A DNA stretch of 64,000 nucleotides from Zygnema cylindricum. Lineage: Eukaryota > Streptophyta > Zygnematophyceae > Zygnematales > Zygnemataceae. Below the pieces are notes generated by a model, which worked only from the letters and a program-made list of their open reading frames with translations, was not told the origin of the DNA and did no database searches. Of this stretch, positions 35,006 to 46,662 are shown piece after piece. The position numbers and the translations under genes are program-made. Position 1 is the first letter of the stretch. Every line of letters begins with the position of its first letter. The stretch spans positions 19,280 to 83,279 of the forward strand of contig JBBHKE010003162.1 of the NCBI GenBank assembly GCA_037447655.1. The letters are read 5' to 3'.

Positions 35006-38000
35006 GGTTATGGGCCCACCCTCTAGGGTGCCCACCTTCAATGGATCTAGGTTCATCTATTGGGAAGCCATGATGATAGGAGCTTTGTGTGAAAAACGAT
35101 ACTGTGGTATCGTCAGTGGACAAGTGAAACGTCCACCTTTTAGGAACTCCACCAGGATTTGGGGGAGTAAGGTTTTCTGCAACAACGGCTGCCTCAGCGG
35201 AGGAGGAAGATGATGGGGACAGCAGTGTGTCTGAAAAGGAGAAAGGGAAGGAGACACCCCTCACTCCTATTGCCACAGTATCGGGAGCGGCGACAGTGAA
35301 GACCGTGGAGAACAATACTCAAATGTGGGAGGATGTAAACATGGCTGCCAAGAACTTCATTCTGAGGCACCTCACTCAAGGTTTGGCCACTCCTCATCTT
35401 CACATTTACAAGGCCGAGGAGTTGTGGGAGAGTTTGGTGGAGATTTATAGAGCTGGAACTATTCAGGAGCTCCAGTTGGCTGAGCAAAAGCTATTGAGTT
35501 ACACTTACAAAGGAGGAAAGATGTTAGATTACTGTAATGATCTTTCTTTTTTGTATATGGAAATGGAAAGTGCCGGGTGGACACGTACAATGAAAATGAA
35601 AGTTAACACCCTTATCATGAAATTACCAGATGAGTTCGAAAACATAGTGTACGGAGTACAGGGAATGCCTGATAGTTCATGGAAATGGAACATAGTAGTC
35701 AGGATGATACTTGTGCAGGAAAACACAATGGAGATTAGGAGAGGAGGAAAGAGCATTCTATCTCTAGCAGCGGAGGGGGCTGATGGGGGAAGGACCCGAA
35801 GAAACCTTATAGAGGGGAAAGAGATCATTCTGGGGGACAAAGGCCCCTAAAGGGTCTTTGTCATTATTGCAAAAAGCCGGGACACTTTATTGCACATTGT
35901 GTCAAGCTATCAGAGCTGAGGCTCCAATAAAACCAAGGAGGGGGTTCTTCCAGAGGAAAGAAAAAGGCACTTGTGGTTACAAAAGTGACAGGAGAAACCG
36001 AGGATGAGTCCTCTGAGGAGGATGGGGAGCTTCTTCTTGACGAGAGTCTGGAGGAGAAGGAGATCCCTCAGAGGCAGAAGTGTGCCCTTGGAGCAATTCG
36101 GGAAGCTCCACAGGAAGGATGGATCATCGACTCAGGTGCATCCATGCATATGTGTCGTGATAAATAACTCTTCACTAAGCTAAGAAAGATTCCTATTGTA
36201 GATATAGAGTATGGGGATGGGAGAGTGGTTACTACAGATCTAGTGGGATCTGTAGATCTGAAAGTCTTAGTGGAGGGTAAGACTTCTATACTTACATTCT
36301 CATATGTACTTTACATTCCTCAGCTGAGTAAAAATCTTGTCTCTACGTCTATGTTAGATGACAAAGAGTTTGATACCTTCACCAGAAAGGGAGTCTTTAC
36401 AGCTAAGTATGGGAATGAAGTTTACTTCACAACAGATAAGGGTAGCCAAGGAATGCTTAGGCATAACCTGAGTAATGAAAAGAAGAATGCTTACTATGTT
36501 GGTGTTCCTAAGGTGATGATTTGGCATAAGCGGTTGGGGCATGTGCATTTTGATAGGTTGAGGGAAATGAAAAAGCTTGGGGTAGTAGATGGCATTCAGT
36601 TTGGGGATAATGAAATGATGGATGATTGTAGTGTTGTGCTCAAGGTAAGGCTCACAGACTTCCCTTTCCCAAAGCCGCCACATATAGAGGTGAGAAAGTG
36701 TTAGATTTGGTCCACACAGATATTTGGGGACCTGCAAAAGTACCTTCGGTTGGAGGAAATAGGTTTATGATGACAATAACTGATGACTCGTCTAGATACT
36801 CTAGAGTCTACTTTCTGAAAACGAAGTCTGAAGCATTAACTTACTTCAAAGAATATAAAGCTTGGAGTGAGAAGTTGCATGAAACCCCCATTAAGAGGAT
36901 AACGAGTGATAATGGGGGGGGAATATACCTCTAACGAGTTTGAGGAATATCTGAGAGATGAGGGAGTGCAGCACCAGAAAACTATACTATATAACCCGGA
37001 ACAAAATGGGGTAGCTGAGAGGTTGAATCGAACACTAGGAGATAGTGTACGCATTATGTTGGCAGACAAGAAAATAGGAAAGAGATTTTGGGCAGAAGGA
37101 ATGAACTGTGCGAACTACATTAAGAATAGAGTCCTTACCTCACTTGTAAAGGGAGTGACACCTTATGAGAGATGGGTTGGAAGGAAACCAGATATCTCAC
37201 ACCTTAAAGTATTTGGTAGCCAAGTTTACAGCTTTGACACGGATAGGAAAAACTGGAAACTAGATGCTAAAAGAAAACCTGGATACTTTGTGGGCTATGA
37301 TCAGGATGTTAAAGGATATAGAGTTTATGACTTAGCAAAGAAAGATATCATTCTGGTCAAACACTTAGTTGTCATGGATTAAGGGAAGTCATTTGACCCT
37401 TTCAAATATACAAAGAAGATAAGGATCAGATTTGAGTCCGAAAGTGAGGAGAATTCGGTCATTCTCGAAAGGGACATGGGTGAAACCGTGATTATAGATT
37501 CAGGGGTGATCGAAGATAGAAGAGACTCATCGGAAACCTCACATACTCCTATGGACTTCTAGGAGATAGAAAAAGCGAGACAAGAACCGGTTTCCATGGA
37601 CAGGGGAGCCAATGAGACAGTGAGAAGAAATCCAAGACTTCCATCCATTCTTGCTTCGGAGTTTGAGGGAGGAAGGAGGAGCAGCAAAAGGATACACAAA
37701 AAACAAGTTGCTCATAAGGTAACTAAGCTATCTCACCCAGATGAGCCTCAGTCTTACTTAGAGGCAATGAACAGTCCAGAGAAAGAAAGATGGATTAGAG
37801 CCATAAATGATGAGATGGCTTCTATCATAGAAGCAAATACTTGGGAACTAGCGGATTGCCCTCCAGACAGAAAAACCTATTAGATGTAAATGGGTATTTA
37901 AACAAAAACTTAACCTAGATAATACAATTGAGAGGTATAAGGCTCGATTGGTAGCGAAGGGGTTCACCCAAAAAGAGGGGATTGACTATGAGGAGACCTT

Positions 38001-39336
38001 TGCTCCAGTTGTTCGATTCCCTTCGGTAAGGATTCTCCTCAGTCTGGCCGCAGCGGAAGACATGGAAATACACCAGATGGACATTAAGACTGATTTTCTT
38101 AATGGTGAGTTAGAGGAAGAATTTTTTATGAGGCAACTTGAGGGGTTTGTGGAAGAAGGAGAAGAGAGCAAAGTGTGCAGGCTCATAAAGTCCATATATG
38201 GACTGAAACAGGCTCCCCGACAGTGGAATAAGAAACTAGATGAGTTTCTCACCGATCTGGGATACATCCGGATCAGCTCTAACCATTCTATCTATATATC
38301 TGAAGATGAGAATGGTGTCATTTTTATTGCAAATTATGTGGATGATCTACTTGTGTTAAGTAAGTCTTTGGGGAATATCAATAGGCTAAAGAAAGATCTT
38401 AGGGGCAGATTTGATATGAAAGATTTAGGGGAGGCAAAATATATTTTGGGGATCCAAATGGAGAGAGATAGGGGGAAGAAGATTATCAGACTTACTCAGA
38501 AAGAAGCAATAAGTAATATGCTTGAGAAATTCCAGATGGAAAATGCTAACAGTTGTACCACTCCAATGGACTTGAAAAAAGTAAGTGATGGGAGTGTAGA
38601 AGGAGGAGTGATGATCTTAGATGATCAGATGAGTCTAGAGAGAGAGAGTTTATGAAGTCTATCCCTTATAGACAGGTCGTAGGAAGTTTATTTTATTTTA
38701 TGAACTGTACCAGACCGGACATAGCGGCAGCAGTTGGAGTACTAGGTAGGAGTCTTAATGATCCTAAGAAGAGAGACTGGGAGGCAGTCAAGAGAGTCAT
38801 GAGATATCTGGTTGGAACCAGAGAATTATGGTTGCATTTGGGAGGGGAGCACACTGATATCACCACTTTGGAGTGATGCCAGTTATGGGGATGCACCTAT
38901 GAGAAGATGCACTTCTGAATATGTTTTGTATGTGGGGGAAGGAGCTTGCTGTTGGAGCAGTAAGCAACAAAAGGTGGTTGCTCAGTCTACTATGGAGGCT
39001 GAGTATATGGCGTCTTGTTCTGCTGTAAAAGAACTAATGTGGGTGAAGTCATTGTTGCAAGAACTGGGATATATGAAGGAGGGAGTGCATGAAATCTTTT
39101 GCGATAATCAAGTTGCAATTGCAATCGCAGCCAATCCAAAACACCATTTCAAAGCAAAACATGTGGACATAAGATTAAGTTTCGTAAGAGAAAAAGTTGA
39201 AAATAAAATTTTAAATCTTGTGTATAGACCTGATGAAGAAATGGTGGCTGACATGATGGCCAAACCTGTGCCCTCTCCGAAATTAAAATATTGTCGAGAG
39301 AAATGCAGGTTAAAAGAAAAATTAAAATTAGACTAG
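34986..39336 (+). pseudogene. Copia gag-pol polyprotein remnant (element D)
   Basis: The frame opens at the LTR ATG (34986): M-E-D-T-E-F-Q-V-M-G-P-P. Gag has a frameshift near 35200. The knuckle CHYCKKPGHFIAHC (about 35861-35902) keeps C-C-H-C. Protease D-S-G-A is intact (about 36129), followed by a stop at 36164-36166. The pre-integrase C-x2-C is disrupted by a one-base loss near 36634. Integrase VHTDIWGPA, SDNGGG (extra G near 36920) and PEQNGVAERLNRTL follow. RT runs from about 37950 with YVDD at 38335-38346, and RNase H with CCWSSKQQKVVAQS to the stop at 39334-39336. There are fewer lesions than in A, B or E, but the element is still inactive. Confidence 0.92.
35006..35020 (+). promoter_or_regulatory. 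Primer binding site, initiator tRNA-Met anticodon arm (element D)
   Basis: GGTTATGGGCCCACC, a perfect 15-base complement of the initiator tRNA-Met anticodon stem-loop, with no gap after the LTR. Confidence 0.88.
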
Positions 39337-39349
39337 AAAATAAGGGGAG

Positions 39350-40365
39350 TGTTAAAATTCATAGATTTCTATAGTATTTTCTAGGTTTAAATATGTTAGG
39401 AAAAACTAAAAGGACAGACAGCCTGCCTCCACCTCCTTTCTCTAGCCCCCATACTGTTGTAGTCACTGAAGGATAGAGAAGGTGGTTGATCCATGGCTGC
39501 CCTAGTTCAACAGGCAGTTATTTTTAGTAGGTTACTAAAAATAGTCCTGACGGACCCGGAATTTGAACCCGGAACCTGCGGTTCGACAAGTTGGCCGATA
39601 GCGGTCAGCTTTATCCTACTAGACTAGGACCAATGCTAAGTGCTATAGAGTATGATAGATATATATAGATTTAGGAAGTAAGAAATCCATTTAACTAAAA
39701 CAAGAAACGGCGTGCATAGATACAGTTTTAGTATGAATCACTTCAGAATGAATACCTCGTATTTGTATGACAGCGAAATAAATATCTCGCAAGTAATTAT
39801 AATGGTTAAGATTACGTCTCATTACGAATCCGACGGCGCACGTCATCGCCGAAATCCCGGAGTGGTCACTTTGGCGTTTTGTGACGTGGCATGACCTGTA
39901 GCCACGTGGAGAGATGACATTCGGTCATAGGAATTCCGAGGAATGTACGGACAAGTAAAAAGCACACACGCGTCCACTTAATAGCCTTGTCGTACATAGG
40001 CCGTACAAAAGGTACACCGGCAATAGTACTTTTTGGTACGGTACATTAATTTGATTGGTGCGTACTTCAGTAGATAGAAGTTATTAGAAGGAATCAGGAC
40101 TTAGAATATTTTGGTAGGTAGTCACCTCTCCCTTTGAGAGTTTGTACACATTGGCATTTTTAGTGCCTCATAACTAATCGGCTGGTTGGCCGTTTCCAGT
40201 GATTCTTTTTGCTACCGACTCAGGGGAGTCCAGGCTGCAGAGGGGTGCAGTCAAATTGTCAGTTTGCCTTCTTGGGCAGCAGTGGTTGTGGCTTAAAGTG
40301 GGTTAGTTAAATACTATCTAGAGGCTTCCTATATTCTGTGGTCCAATGGAGGACACAGAATTTCA
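39350..40365 (+). repeat. 3' LTR of Copia element D
   Basis: 1016 bp. Starts TGTTAAAATTCATAG, ends GAATTTCA, and is followed by the target duplication CTTTT. It carries the tRNA-like module at 39549-39632 and the LTR-encoded ATG at about 40346. Confidence 0.93.
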
Positions 40366-40460
40366 CTTTTGCTCAGCCAACTAGAGCTCCTGAATAGTTC
40401 CAGCTCTATAAATCTCGACCAAACTCACCCACAACTCCTCAGCCTTGTAAATGTGAAGAT
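40366..40460 (-). pseudogene. FH gag fragment between D and Z2
   Basis: The complement encodes H-I-Y-K-A-E-E-L-W-V-S-L-V-E-I-Y-R-A-G-T, then IQEL followed by a stop and LAEQK, matching D's gag at 35400-35490. It joins 33956-33987 on one side and 41766 on the other. It ends in AAGAT (40456-40460), the duplication made by Z2. Confidence 0.88.
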
Positions 40461-41765
40461 AATTGTTTTTGAAAAGTTGGTTTCGTGCGTACTCGACATT
40501 TTGTGCGCACGCGACGTTTCGCGTGCGTAATATATTATTGAAAGTAATGTGGTGGTTTGAATGGATTTGCGGATTGGGGGAGTAAATGGACGAGTAAAAT
40601 TAAAGGGACATGAGGTAGTAATTGATTGGCGCGGAATGCGTTAAGAAATGGACGGCGGATCGCAACGCGATCCGATGTGAAGTTGACGAAATGTACGTCG
40701 CCGGTACGGAACATATAATTTGAACAAATGTAATTTATATGCAACGTTTGTGACAAATGACGTGTACTTTATTTGCTGCATTTATTGCAAAGGACGCGGT
40801 TGCGGTACCGAAATGATTTCGGTTGTACGATTATTATTTTAACAAGTGGACGTGGATGACTGAATTCGCTTCGCGACGTCGTGGGATATTTGACGACTCA
40901 CGTGGATTTCGTTTAGATTTTTTTGACCACGTGGCGCAACATCGAGGGTGCCGAATAAGATCAACGGACGGCGGATATAGGCCGCCGATATTTTTCAAGT
41001 AGTGGGGACGCGAAATCGCGTCTATCACACGATGTTTATTTTGGACGTCCCGGATTGTTTGACGAAATTCGAGGAGTTCCATTGAGTGACTCAGCATGAC
41101 TGAGCATACGATTTTGTAAGATTGTGTGTACTTTGTAAATATTTACAAAAATGGTTTGTTTTTATGTGTATTAGTTATAAGTGTAGATTTACTCATTTTG
41201 ACATACCTCCAAGTATTCGGGTATACTAACATTAATAGAGGTAGCTAGTAGATTGCGTACGACTGGTATGCCTCCGTACACTTAGTAATGAGCTCGTGTA
41301 TATTTGTACGTCTTAGTCATTTTTAGTTTTATGAACTTTTCTGGACCAAAACTCTTTATGGTGATTTTTTGTAATTTTATCTGAGGATTTCTCTCAGATC
41401 TGCTGGCAAAATTATCTCAATTTTTGCATGTATGTTCCTCTTTGTGTTGTGTGCATTGCCACATATTTTCAGGCCTATTGTGTGTCTGGTTTGTGTTTTA
41501 CTTCATTGTGAAGTTGGTCAGTTTTATCAAAGTTCTGGCAGACTGTTTTTCTGTAACTTTGACTAGATGATGTGATCACTCTGTATATTATTTTTTTCTG
41601 AAACTTTGTAAGGTTATTCTATAGCTTAGAAACTATTTTTGATTTTAGTTTCAGCTTGTTTTGTTATTTTTGTAGAATTCTGTGTTGATTCAAAGTAGGC
41701 TGATTTTGGGTACTCTGTGGTGCTTCCGAGGGTAAATCCATGGCTGAAAACGGCTATGGACAACA
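40461..41765. mobile_element. Z2, 1305-bp LTR-like insertion in FH gag
   Basis: Flanked by AAGAT (40456-40460 and 41766-41770), with adjacent gag codons on either side. It starts AATTGTTTTTGAAAAG, which aligns base for base with Z's TGTTGTTTTTGAAG, and ends GACAACA like Z's GAACAACA. It has no convincing reading frame, primer site or purine tract, so a solo LTR of a third LTR family is the simplest reading. GC-rich CGCGACG motifs are common in the first half; the last 600 bases are AT-rich. Confidence 0.75.
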
Positions 41766-42190
41766 AAGATGAGGGGTGGCCAAAGCTTGAGTGAGGTGCC
41801 TCAGAATGAAGTTCTTGGCAGCCATGTTTACATCCTCCCACATTTGAGTATCGTTCTCCTCGGTCTTCACGGTCGCCGCTCCCGGTACTGTGCAAATAGG
41901 ACTAAGGGGTGTCTCCTTCCTTTTCCCCTTTTTGGACACACAGCTATCCCCATCATCTGCCTCCTCCGCTGAGGCAGCCATTGCTCAGGAAACCTTACTC
42001 CTCCAAATCCTGTTGGAGTCCCCGGTGGAGTTCCCGAAGGTGGACGTTTGAGTTGTCTACTGACGATACCCCAGTATCGTTTTTCGCACAAAGCTCCCAT
42101 CATCATGGCTTCCCAATAAATGAACCCAGATCCATTGAAGGTGGGTACCCTAGAGGGTGGGCCCATAACCTGAAATTCGGTGTCCTCCAT
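41766..42190 (-). pseudogene. FH gag, N-terminal part
   Basis: Opens at the ATG (42190) in the 5' LTR: M-E-D-T-E-F-Q-V-M-G-P-P-S-R-V-P-T-F-N-G, followed by Y-W-E-A-M-M-M-G-A-L-C-E-K-R-Y-W-G-I-V-S. A frameshift near 41990 moves to the frame that holds N-M-A-A-K-N-F-I-L-R-H-L-T-Q. The Z2 insertion cuts it after A-T-P-H-L. Confidence 0.88.
42156..42170 (-). promoter_or_regulatory. Primer binding site, initiator tRNA-Met anticodon arm (element FH)
   Basis: The plus strand reads GGTGGGCCCATAACC, identical to the plant initiator tRNA-Met anticodon stem-loop. The primer site is its complement on the minus strand, directly after the 5' LTR. Confidence 0.88.
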
Positions 42191-43175
42191 TGGACCACAG
42201 AATACAAGAAGCCTCTAGATAGTATTTAACTAACCCACTTCTAGCAACAACCACTGTTGTCCACGAAGGCAAAATGACAGTTTGACTGCACGCGTATGCA
42301 CCTTGGACTTCCCTGAGTCCGTAGCAAAAAGAATCACTGAAAAGGCCAACCAGCCGATAAGTTATGAGCCGGCAAAAAATGTTAATTTATACAAAGCTCT
42401 CTTAGAGAGAGATGTGACTACCTACCAAAATTTCCTAAGTCCTAAACCTCTCTCACAACCCCTATCTACTGAAGTACGAACCAATCATATAACTCTAAAG
42501 TACAGGAAAGGTACTACGGCCGATGTCTTTTCTGTACGGCCGGTGTACGACAAGGCTATTGAGTGGACGGGTGTCACTTTTCCACTCGTTTGTATATTCT
42601 CCGGAATTCCCGCGACCGAATGTCATCCTTCCACGCGGCGCCAAGTCATGCAACGTCCATAAAAGCCAAAGTGACCATTCCGCAATCTCGGCGATGACGT
42701 GCGCCGTCGGATTAAATCCAACATCAAATGTCAACCGTTGAAGCAAATGTCCGATTCATTTGTTTCGTGCAAAATGACATTTCGCACTAAACCTTAACAA
42801 GTTATATGTTCATTCTTCCATATTTCAGTTAAATGGTTTCAATATTATAAGATAGGTTAAATACTTATCAAACCCTATATCTCCTAACGGACTTCTACGA
42901 CAGACTGGTTAGAGCTAACGGTTACGCCGCGCTCTGCTGGTCGGGGGTTCTAGTACTGCCGAGCTCAACCTTTTTGTTGAGATTGACTTAAGTCACTCTT
43001 TAGTCCTTCGTATAGAGCTGAGGCAGCCATGGCTCCATCGCTCTCTCTCATTCAGTAACTACAACAAGTATGGGGGCAAGAGAGAAGAGATGGAGGCAGG
43101 TTCCTTGCATTTTTTTTATCTGTTTCCGCTAATTATTTTAGACCTAGAAAATACCAAAAACTACTTATTTCAACA
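42171..43175 (-). repeat. 5' LTR of Copia element FH
   Basis: 1005 bp, ending TTCAACA (complement TGTTGAA) at 43175 and flanked by GTTTA. It matches 24289-25292. A tRNA-like module is at about 42889-42961 (plus strand), with the T-arm mutated (GGTTCTAGT). Confidence 0.9.
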
Positions 43176-43180
43176 GTTTA

Positions 43181-43473
43181 GAGAGGGATTTAGGACTTAG
43201 AAAATTTGGTAGGTAGACCCCTCTCTCCCAGAGAGCTACCGTACAAAAGGTCAAAATTTGACCCTTTATAACTTACTGCTTAGGGGAGCAAATTCAGATA
43301 TTCTCTTTGCTATCAACTCACGGGAGTCTTGCCTTCACAGGGGTCAAGTTGGTGAGAGTTTTTATTTGTCAGGGTTGCAGTTATTTTTGTGGAAACTCAA
43401 AGGGGTCACGGTTATTCTTGGGGCTTCTAGTGAGCTGCTTACTCTAAGGGCCAATGGAGGTCTCAGAGTTGCA
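43181..43473 (+). repeat. LTR Y, right part
   Basis: Resumes LTR Y after FH (GAGAGGGATTTAGGACTTAG...) and ends GAGTTGCA. It includes M-E-V-S-E-L, the LTR-encoded gag start. No primer site follows, so Y ends here as a 3' or solo LTR, and 43474 is the edge of the nested cluster. Confidence 0.82.
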
Positions 43474-44639
43474 CTGAGAGCACATACTAGCATTTAACTT
43501 AGCCGCAAAACTGGAATGTAATCGCAAAGCGTTACGTCGAACTTAGATGCAAATTGAAGGACGAGGTGATATGGTTAAACTAATGGTACTTTTGCATGTG
43601 CTAAAGTTAGAGTTATTTCTTTGTCGATTTCCTCCATAACTTAGAAAAAAGCAAGAGAATCTAAAGCCGTACTATAAAATTGAAATTACCACCGTACAAG
43701 CTACGATACATTAAAACTTTATATGTACTGGAGTTTGTCGTCTACCGCAGTGCAGTTTGTTGTCTAGCGGGTTTTGACCCATTTTCGCGTCCTTTCAGCT
43801 CATCTTCAAACTTTACATAAAATGAAGGTGATTTTAAATAAAACTCCATGAGGTGTGCCAATAAGTCGATAATGTCCCATGTGTCGGAAGTTTTTGATAA
43901 TTTCTTTGTGCAAACTAGCAAAAAAAAACCCACTGCATGTTTCCAACCTGTGCGTGATTTTTTTTCGTGCGTTTTTTTATGTCCAAGGGCGTGGAGGGGG
44001 TCTCGACCAACGGACGCCATTTCGCAAAAGCGAAGTCCGTGTAAGCGCCTCTCTCTCTCCCCCTCCCACTACCACGTCTATCTCACAATTCTTGCAATGA
44101 AAAAAGTCAATAATGGTATCAAATGAAATATCTCTAAAAACGAGTTTTTTTTACCATCTTTGGGCGTATTTTGATGGCAAGTAGAATGAGAAAAGACTAA
44201 AAAACAAAATAGGAAAACCATGGTTGAAAGTTTTAGAATTTATGACGTCGATGCTCTCATAATTTGAGCGTGACGTCAAAATGTCACAAACCCTAATCAT
44301 CTAGAATGTCACAAGTCGTTAGACGTCCACAACTTTCACTATTTTGTAAACGTCATCAATTGTCGCAAGTTTTGTAGTTGTCTACAACCGTCACAAACTA
44401 CACCCGCGTTGACATCCGTCACAATCTAAAGTAACGCTTTCAATTCTTTACATACGAATGTTCTAAAAGTAGCACGGAAAAATCTTCCCTAAAAATAAAG
44501 TTACAAGACTAAAGTTTTGGTTGAATCCGAAAGTAGCCTAACTCTATGAAAAGAAATAAACTTCTTACATCAGAACCCATGTATAAATATCGATGAAACT
44601 AAATGATGAAAACGCGCGTCGTCACGCGCGACCAAATTA

Positions 44640-44850
44640 AGGCAGAAAGCGTTTGCGCGAAGCATTTTTATTTACATGTGGTCGCCGTAGTTTTGTTACC
44701 CGTAAACCTTGGCCGACCGTATTAATTGTTGTTTTTTTTATGACAATCAACGTTCGCAAGCGTGACACTTTTTTAACCGGTTGTTAAAATGTTTTGCAAG
44801 TCAAAGTTGTTCGACGGATTGACAGTCAAAATCTAAACTCAACGGTGCCT
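44640..44850. repeat. Diverged direct repeat, copy 1 (copy 2 at about 46245-46450)
   Basis: Both copies share, in order, CATGTGGT, CGTAGTTTTGTTAC, TTGACCG-like sequence, GACAATCAACGTTCGCAAGCG or its variant, AACCGGTTGTTA, AAGTCAAAGTTGTTC and ACGGATTGAC, ending ...AAACTCAACGGT. They are probably part of an old duplicated transposon. Confidence 0.65.
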
Positions 44851-45232
44851 CACTTCTACTAATCTAGATCTTGCAAGGTTTCGGAGCCCCACAAGGGTGC
44901 CGAAGGCGTCCACGTCGCCTCGGCCTCCCATTTTCTACGCCCGACCGTATGTTTAGGGATTTTTATGTGGTCGTGGTTTTTTTCTATTAAAAAAAAATAA
45001 AAAACAAATGACTCTAACCGTATTAACCCTATTTTAAATACCCGATTACGGCCTTTGTCTAGGTTTGTGGGACTAGTCCCGCGAAGTGTCGAAGGTCTTG
45101 CAAATGACTGGAGGAATGTAACTAACCCATACTGTATTTCAAATGTAAAAAATTTGACAAGCAGACGCAACTATTGTACTTGCGCGCAGCAAAAATTGTC
45201 ACTGCGATTAAAAATTCCTTTGTTATTGTCAC

Positions 45233-45475
45233 AAGTAAATCAATGACCGTTACACGGGCATGGACCATGTTTTGTTTTATCATGCCCATTTATCATGCTC
45301 GTTACACGCACATGGACAGTTTACTGTTTATCAAAAGGTGTAAGCACAGTATAATTGTACTATTCAAGACGTCCATACGTACATTTGTAGACGGGACCCA
45401 GAATTACACAGCGATTGACGTTAAATTGAGCAAAGAATTCACGGCACAAAGTCGTACTTTTGAAAAGGACTGTTA
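45233..45475. repeat. Diverged direct repeat, copy 1 (copy 2 at about 45684-45860)
   Basis: Shared blocks are AAATCAATG, CGTTACACG-CATGGAC, TGTTTAT, TACTATT-AGACGT, GTACG-ACATTTG, ACACAGCGATTGA and AATCGAGCAAA. Together with the repeat at 44640 this suggests tandem duplication of a unit of about 1.0-1.6 kb. Confidence 0.6.
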
Positions 45476-46455
45476 TCTTCTGAACTTCGAGAATTCTATG
45501 ATCGCACGGTCACGAACAAAGGATAGACGGTTGAAGACTCATTAAAGATGGCGGCATTATATCTACTTAATAATAGGATCGAGTATCTACGATCTGACGG
45601 TCAAAAACGATTTCTGGTGGGGTACTTTGAAAGTTACCCGATCGGCGAGGTAGCATGAGGGACAAAGTTAATTGTTTGTTGACATCAAATCAATGCTCGT
45701 TACACGCGCATAGACCTTGTCCTGTTTATTGATATGAATAAGTACTATTGTACTATTATAGACGTGCGTACGGACATTTGGAACCCAAAACAACACAACG
45801 ATTGATGTAAAATCGAGCAAAAAATGAACGACAGGAAATCGTACTGCTTCAAAACGGACGGCTAGCTGTTTTGAAGTTACACGTTTACTAACGTTGGTCG
45901 AGGGACAAAGCTACCTGATCGTTGACGTGGGCCGAGGGACAACGTTACCTGTTTGTTGACGTAAGCCGGTGACATGTCGTTTAGGGGTGCAGATGAACAC
46001 GGAGTCGGCCTATTTAAAGATTTTCAAACGGACGACCAAAGGTGTATACTTTGTGTAAAGATAACACTATACATAAAATTGGAAGGGAATTGATCATGGT
46101 AGTGAGTATTTTAGTTGCGCGCAGTCAATTACGTCACTTTGTCAAAGATTGTACATTTAAAGTACACATTGGTACAAGTGAAGTACCGTTGAGTTTAAAT
46201 TTGACAGTCAATCCGTTTCAATTGTGCTCTCGAAGCGGAGCTCACGTAAAGTCAGAAAGTGACTCTGGGCAAAACTTTTATTTTCATGTGGTTATCGTAG
46301 TTTTGTTACTGTAAATCTTGACCGGTTGTGTGAATTGTTGATTTTGTTATGACGGACGACGTTCACAAGCGCGGCAAAATTTTAATCGGTTGTTACAATA
46401 TTTCGAAAGTCAAAGTTGTTCAACGGATTGACCATCAAATTTAAACTCAACGGTA

Positions 46456-46662
46456 CAGCGTGAATTGCTATTAACGTTTGGAAATAGATAATGTTAAGAA
46501 ACAATTAGCGTTATTAACGCTATTTGGGAATTTCGGGGTTTTTAAAGAAATTATTTTCTCTAAAAAAAATTTAAAGGGTTTTTATTAATTCTATTTGAGA
46601 ATTTGGGTAAATAAACGGGGTACCGCAATTAGAGTCATTGACGCTAATAGCGATTCACGGTG
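46456..46662. mobile_element. Stowaway-like MITE, 207 bp
   Basis: Terminal inverted repeats CAGCGTGAATTGCTATTAAC and (complement of the right end) CACCGTGAATCGCTATTAGC, flanked by TA on both sides (46454-46455, 46663-46664). The inverted sister arm at 46151-46216 preserves the uninterrupted site (...AACGGTACTTCACTTGTACC...), which supports insertion at TA. It contains the palindromic ATTAGCGTTATTAACGCTAT near its left end. Confidence 0.75.

Larger units (their letters stand above)
33988..40365 (+). mobile_element. Copia element D, full length, nested in FH
   Basis: LTRs 33988-35005 and 39350-40365, a perfect target duplication CTTTT (33983-33987, 40366-40370), a perfect primer site at 35006, and a purine tract AAAATAAGGGGAG at 39337-39349. 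Both flanks are adjacent codons of FH gag. The LTRs differ at about one base in twenty over the first 235 bases, so D is one of the younger insertions. Confidence 0.95.
24289..43175 (-). mobile_element. Copia element FH (minus strand), split by three insertions
   Basis: The ends are TGCAATTC (24289) and TTCAACA (43175), flanked by a perfect target duplication GTTTA (24284-24288, 43176-43180). The order on its own strand is 5' LTR 43175-42171, primer site 42170-42156, gag 42190-41766, insertion Z2, gag 40460-40366, insertion D, gag 33987-33956, insertion G, gag-pol 29107-25306, 3' LTR 25292-24289. Taken together the pieces cover an almost complete Copia element, with only a few bases lost at the G junction. 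Confidence 0.92.

Noticed and set aside
44859-45170. Minus-strand frame of 103 codons in the spacer
   Set aside because: It lies in repeated non-coding DNA and contains a run of K/F/N residues from A/T tracts. No homologous motif was seen.
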